Assembly (NCBI GenBank): GCA_945931735.1
Contig: CAMEPN010000089.1
Coordinates: 1-7,049 of the forward strand
DNA length: 7,049 bases
Source: an uncultured Clostridia bacterium
GTDB taxonomy: Bacteria > Bacillota > Clostridia > Oscillospirales > Ruminococcaceae
Direction: 5' to 3'
Numbering within the stretch: the first letter of the stretch is position 1; every line of letters begins with the position of its first letter. Shown here in pieces: positions 6,199 through 7,049 of this stretch. The notes beneath the pieces are model-generated. The model did not search any database. It saw only the letters and a list, made by a program, of their open reading frames with translations, and had not been told where the DNA came from. Both the position numbers and the translations under genes were made by a program.

Positions 6199-7049
6199 AT
6201 TTATTAACAATTTTTCCGAGCAGCGCCCAGTTGAGCGCGCCGGTTATCTCAACGTCGACGAAGCTGCCGATAAGCGAGCGGTCGCCGTCAAAATCAACAA
6301 TAACATTCTGCTGCGTCTTTCCCGTAAGGCAGCCGTCGCGGGTGCGCCCCGGCCCCTCACAGAGCACGCGCATTGCTTTCCCGACATAGCCCTCATATGC
6401 CGCGCAGCCGCTCTCCTGCTGCACCTCGAGCAGCTCGCGGAACCATTTTCCCTTTTCCTCCGCAGAAACGGGGTCGGGCATTTCCGCCGCCTTTCTACCC
6501 TTTCTCGGGCTGTAAATAAAGGTGTACAGCGAGTCGAATTTCACCTCGCGGATAAGCGAGAGCGTTTCTTGGAAGTCCTCGTAGGTTTCCCCGGGGAACC
6601 CGACGATTATGTCGGAGGTCAGCGCCGCGTCGGGAACGCGCTTTCTTACATACCGAACAAGTTCCAGATAATCCTCGCGGGTGTAATGCCTGTTCATGAG
6701 CTTGAGTATCCTGCTGCTCCCCGACTGAACGGGAAGGTGGAAATGCCGCGTAACCTTTTCGCACTCGGCAATGGCGTCGATAAGCTCGGGCGTGGCGTCC
6801 TTAGGGTGGCTTGACATATAGCATATCCTGAACTCGCCGTCGATAGCGTTTATCGCGCGGAGCAGCTCCGCAAAGCTTGTCCCCTGCTCCTTTCCGTAGG
6901 AGTTGACGTTCTGCCCGAGCAGAAGCAGCTCCTTTGCGCCGTTCTCAACCGCCTGCCTTGCCTCTGCGACAACGTCCTCAAACGCGCGGGAGCGCTCCCT
7001 GCCGCGCACATACGGCACGATGCAGTAGGTGCAGAAGTTGTTGCAGCCG
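6197..7049 (-). CDS. miaB: tRNA-2-methylthio-N6-dimethylallyladenosine synthase MiaB, 3' part (N-terminus beyond the window)
   Basis: MiaB is a radical-SAM methylthiotransferase that converts i6A37 of tRNA to ms2i6A37, using two [4Fe-4S] clusters. The frame is open to the right edge, so 283 C-terminal residues are visible and the N-terminal UPF0004 domain, with its three auxiliary-cluster cysteines, lies outside. The fragment opens with GCNNFCTYCIVPYVRGRERS, which carries the CX3CX2C radical-SAM cysteines at visible residues 2, 6 and 9. Next come LLGQNVNSYG (43-52), a MiaB hallmark, then HLPVQSGS and SDIIVGFPGE. A TRAM RNA-binding domain occupies about 219-283 and ends at TAA. The GQNVNSYG motif and the CTYCIVPY cluster loop favour MiaB over its relatives RimO and MtaB, as does the position two genes before mutS. 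The GTG at 7018 is an internal valine of the cluster loop, not a start. The stop codon overlaps the ribosome-binding site of the next gene. Confidence 0.95.
   Translation of the reverse strand, partial: GCNNFCTYCIVPYVRGRERSRAFEDVVAEARQAVENGAKELLLLGQNVNSYGKEQGTSFAELLRAINAIDGEFRICYMSSHPKDATPELIDAIAECEKVTRHFHLPVQSGSSRILKLMNRHYTREDYLELVRYVRKRVPDAALTSDIIVGFPGETYEDFQETLSLIREVKFDSLYTFIYSPRKGRKAAEMPDPVSAEEKGKWFRELLEVQQESGCAAYEGYVGKAMRVLCEGPGRTRDGCLTGKTQQNVIVDFDGDRSLIGSFVDVEITGALNWALLGKIVNK

Noticed and set aside
5963..6814. Plus-strand open frame of 283 codons opposite miaB and the YlbF-family gene
   Set aside because: It lies wholly antisense to well-recognised genes, resembles no family I know, and arises because GC-biased third positions remove stop codons from the opposite frame.
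7016..7018. GTG as a start of a 273-residue MiaB-like protein
   Set aside because: The frame continues upstream to the window edge through GCNNFCTYCI, so this codon is the valine within the radical-SAM cluster loop.
1..7049. Search for a defence system, mobile element, CRISPR array, tRNA or riboswitch
   Set aside because: Five adjacent housekeeping genes fill almost all of the window. I saw no spaced repeats, transposase, integrase, terminal inverted repeats, cloverleaf sequence or long leader.

Overview
The window is an ordinary chromosomal segment of a Gram-positive bacterium, most likely a moderately GC-rich member of the Clostridia (an Oscillospiraceae/Ruminococcaceae-like relative is my best guess). 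Evidence for this is the gene order miaB - YlbF/YmcA family - mutS - mutL - miaA, which resembles the ymcB-ymcA-(cotE)-mutS-mutL region of Bacillus subtilis. MutL is of the endonuclease type found in bacteria without MutH, and AAGGAG/GGAG ribosome-binding sites precede the genes. The lineage below phylum level is inference.

All five genes lie on the minus strand, so the operon reads from the right edge to the left. The order is: miaB (3' two-thirds only, cut by the window edge; 7049-6197), a small YlbF/YmcA-family protein with a cysteine-rich tail (6184-5765), mutS (5730-3133), mutL (3112-1076) and miaA (1050-109). Gaps between genes are only 12 to 34 bases, each gene has its own Shine-Dalgarno sequence, and I see no terminator between genes. 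A hairpin with a U-tract at 86-59 ends the unit 22 bases after miaA. Bases 1-58 are AT-rich and hold no gene that I can support.

Two pathways share the transcript. MutS and MutL carry out DNA mismatch repair. MiaA and MiaB act in sequence on A37 of tRNAs that read UNN codons: MiaA adds the isopentenyl group and MiaB the methylthio group, giving ms2i6A37. The tRNA genes bracket the repair genes. The small protein sits at the position of B. subtilis YmcA (RicA), a component of an Fe-S-containing complex, and its C-terminal cysteines could ligate metal.

I did not find a new defence system, mobile element, CRISPR array or RNA gene. The most interesting points are the cysteine-rich tail of the YlbF-family protein next to a radical-SAM Fe-S enzyme, the compact MMR/tRNA-A37 operon, and the mutS start, which should be the ATG at 5730 rather than the upstream GTG.
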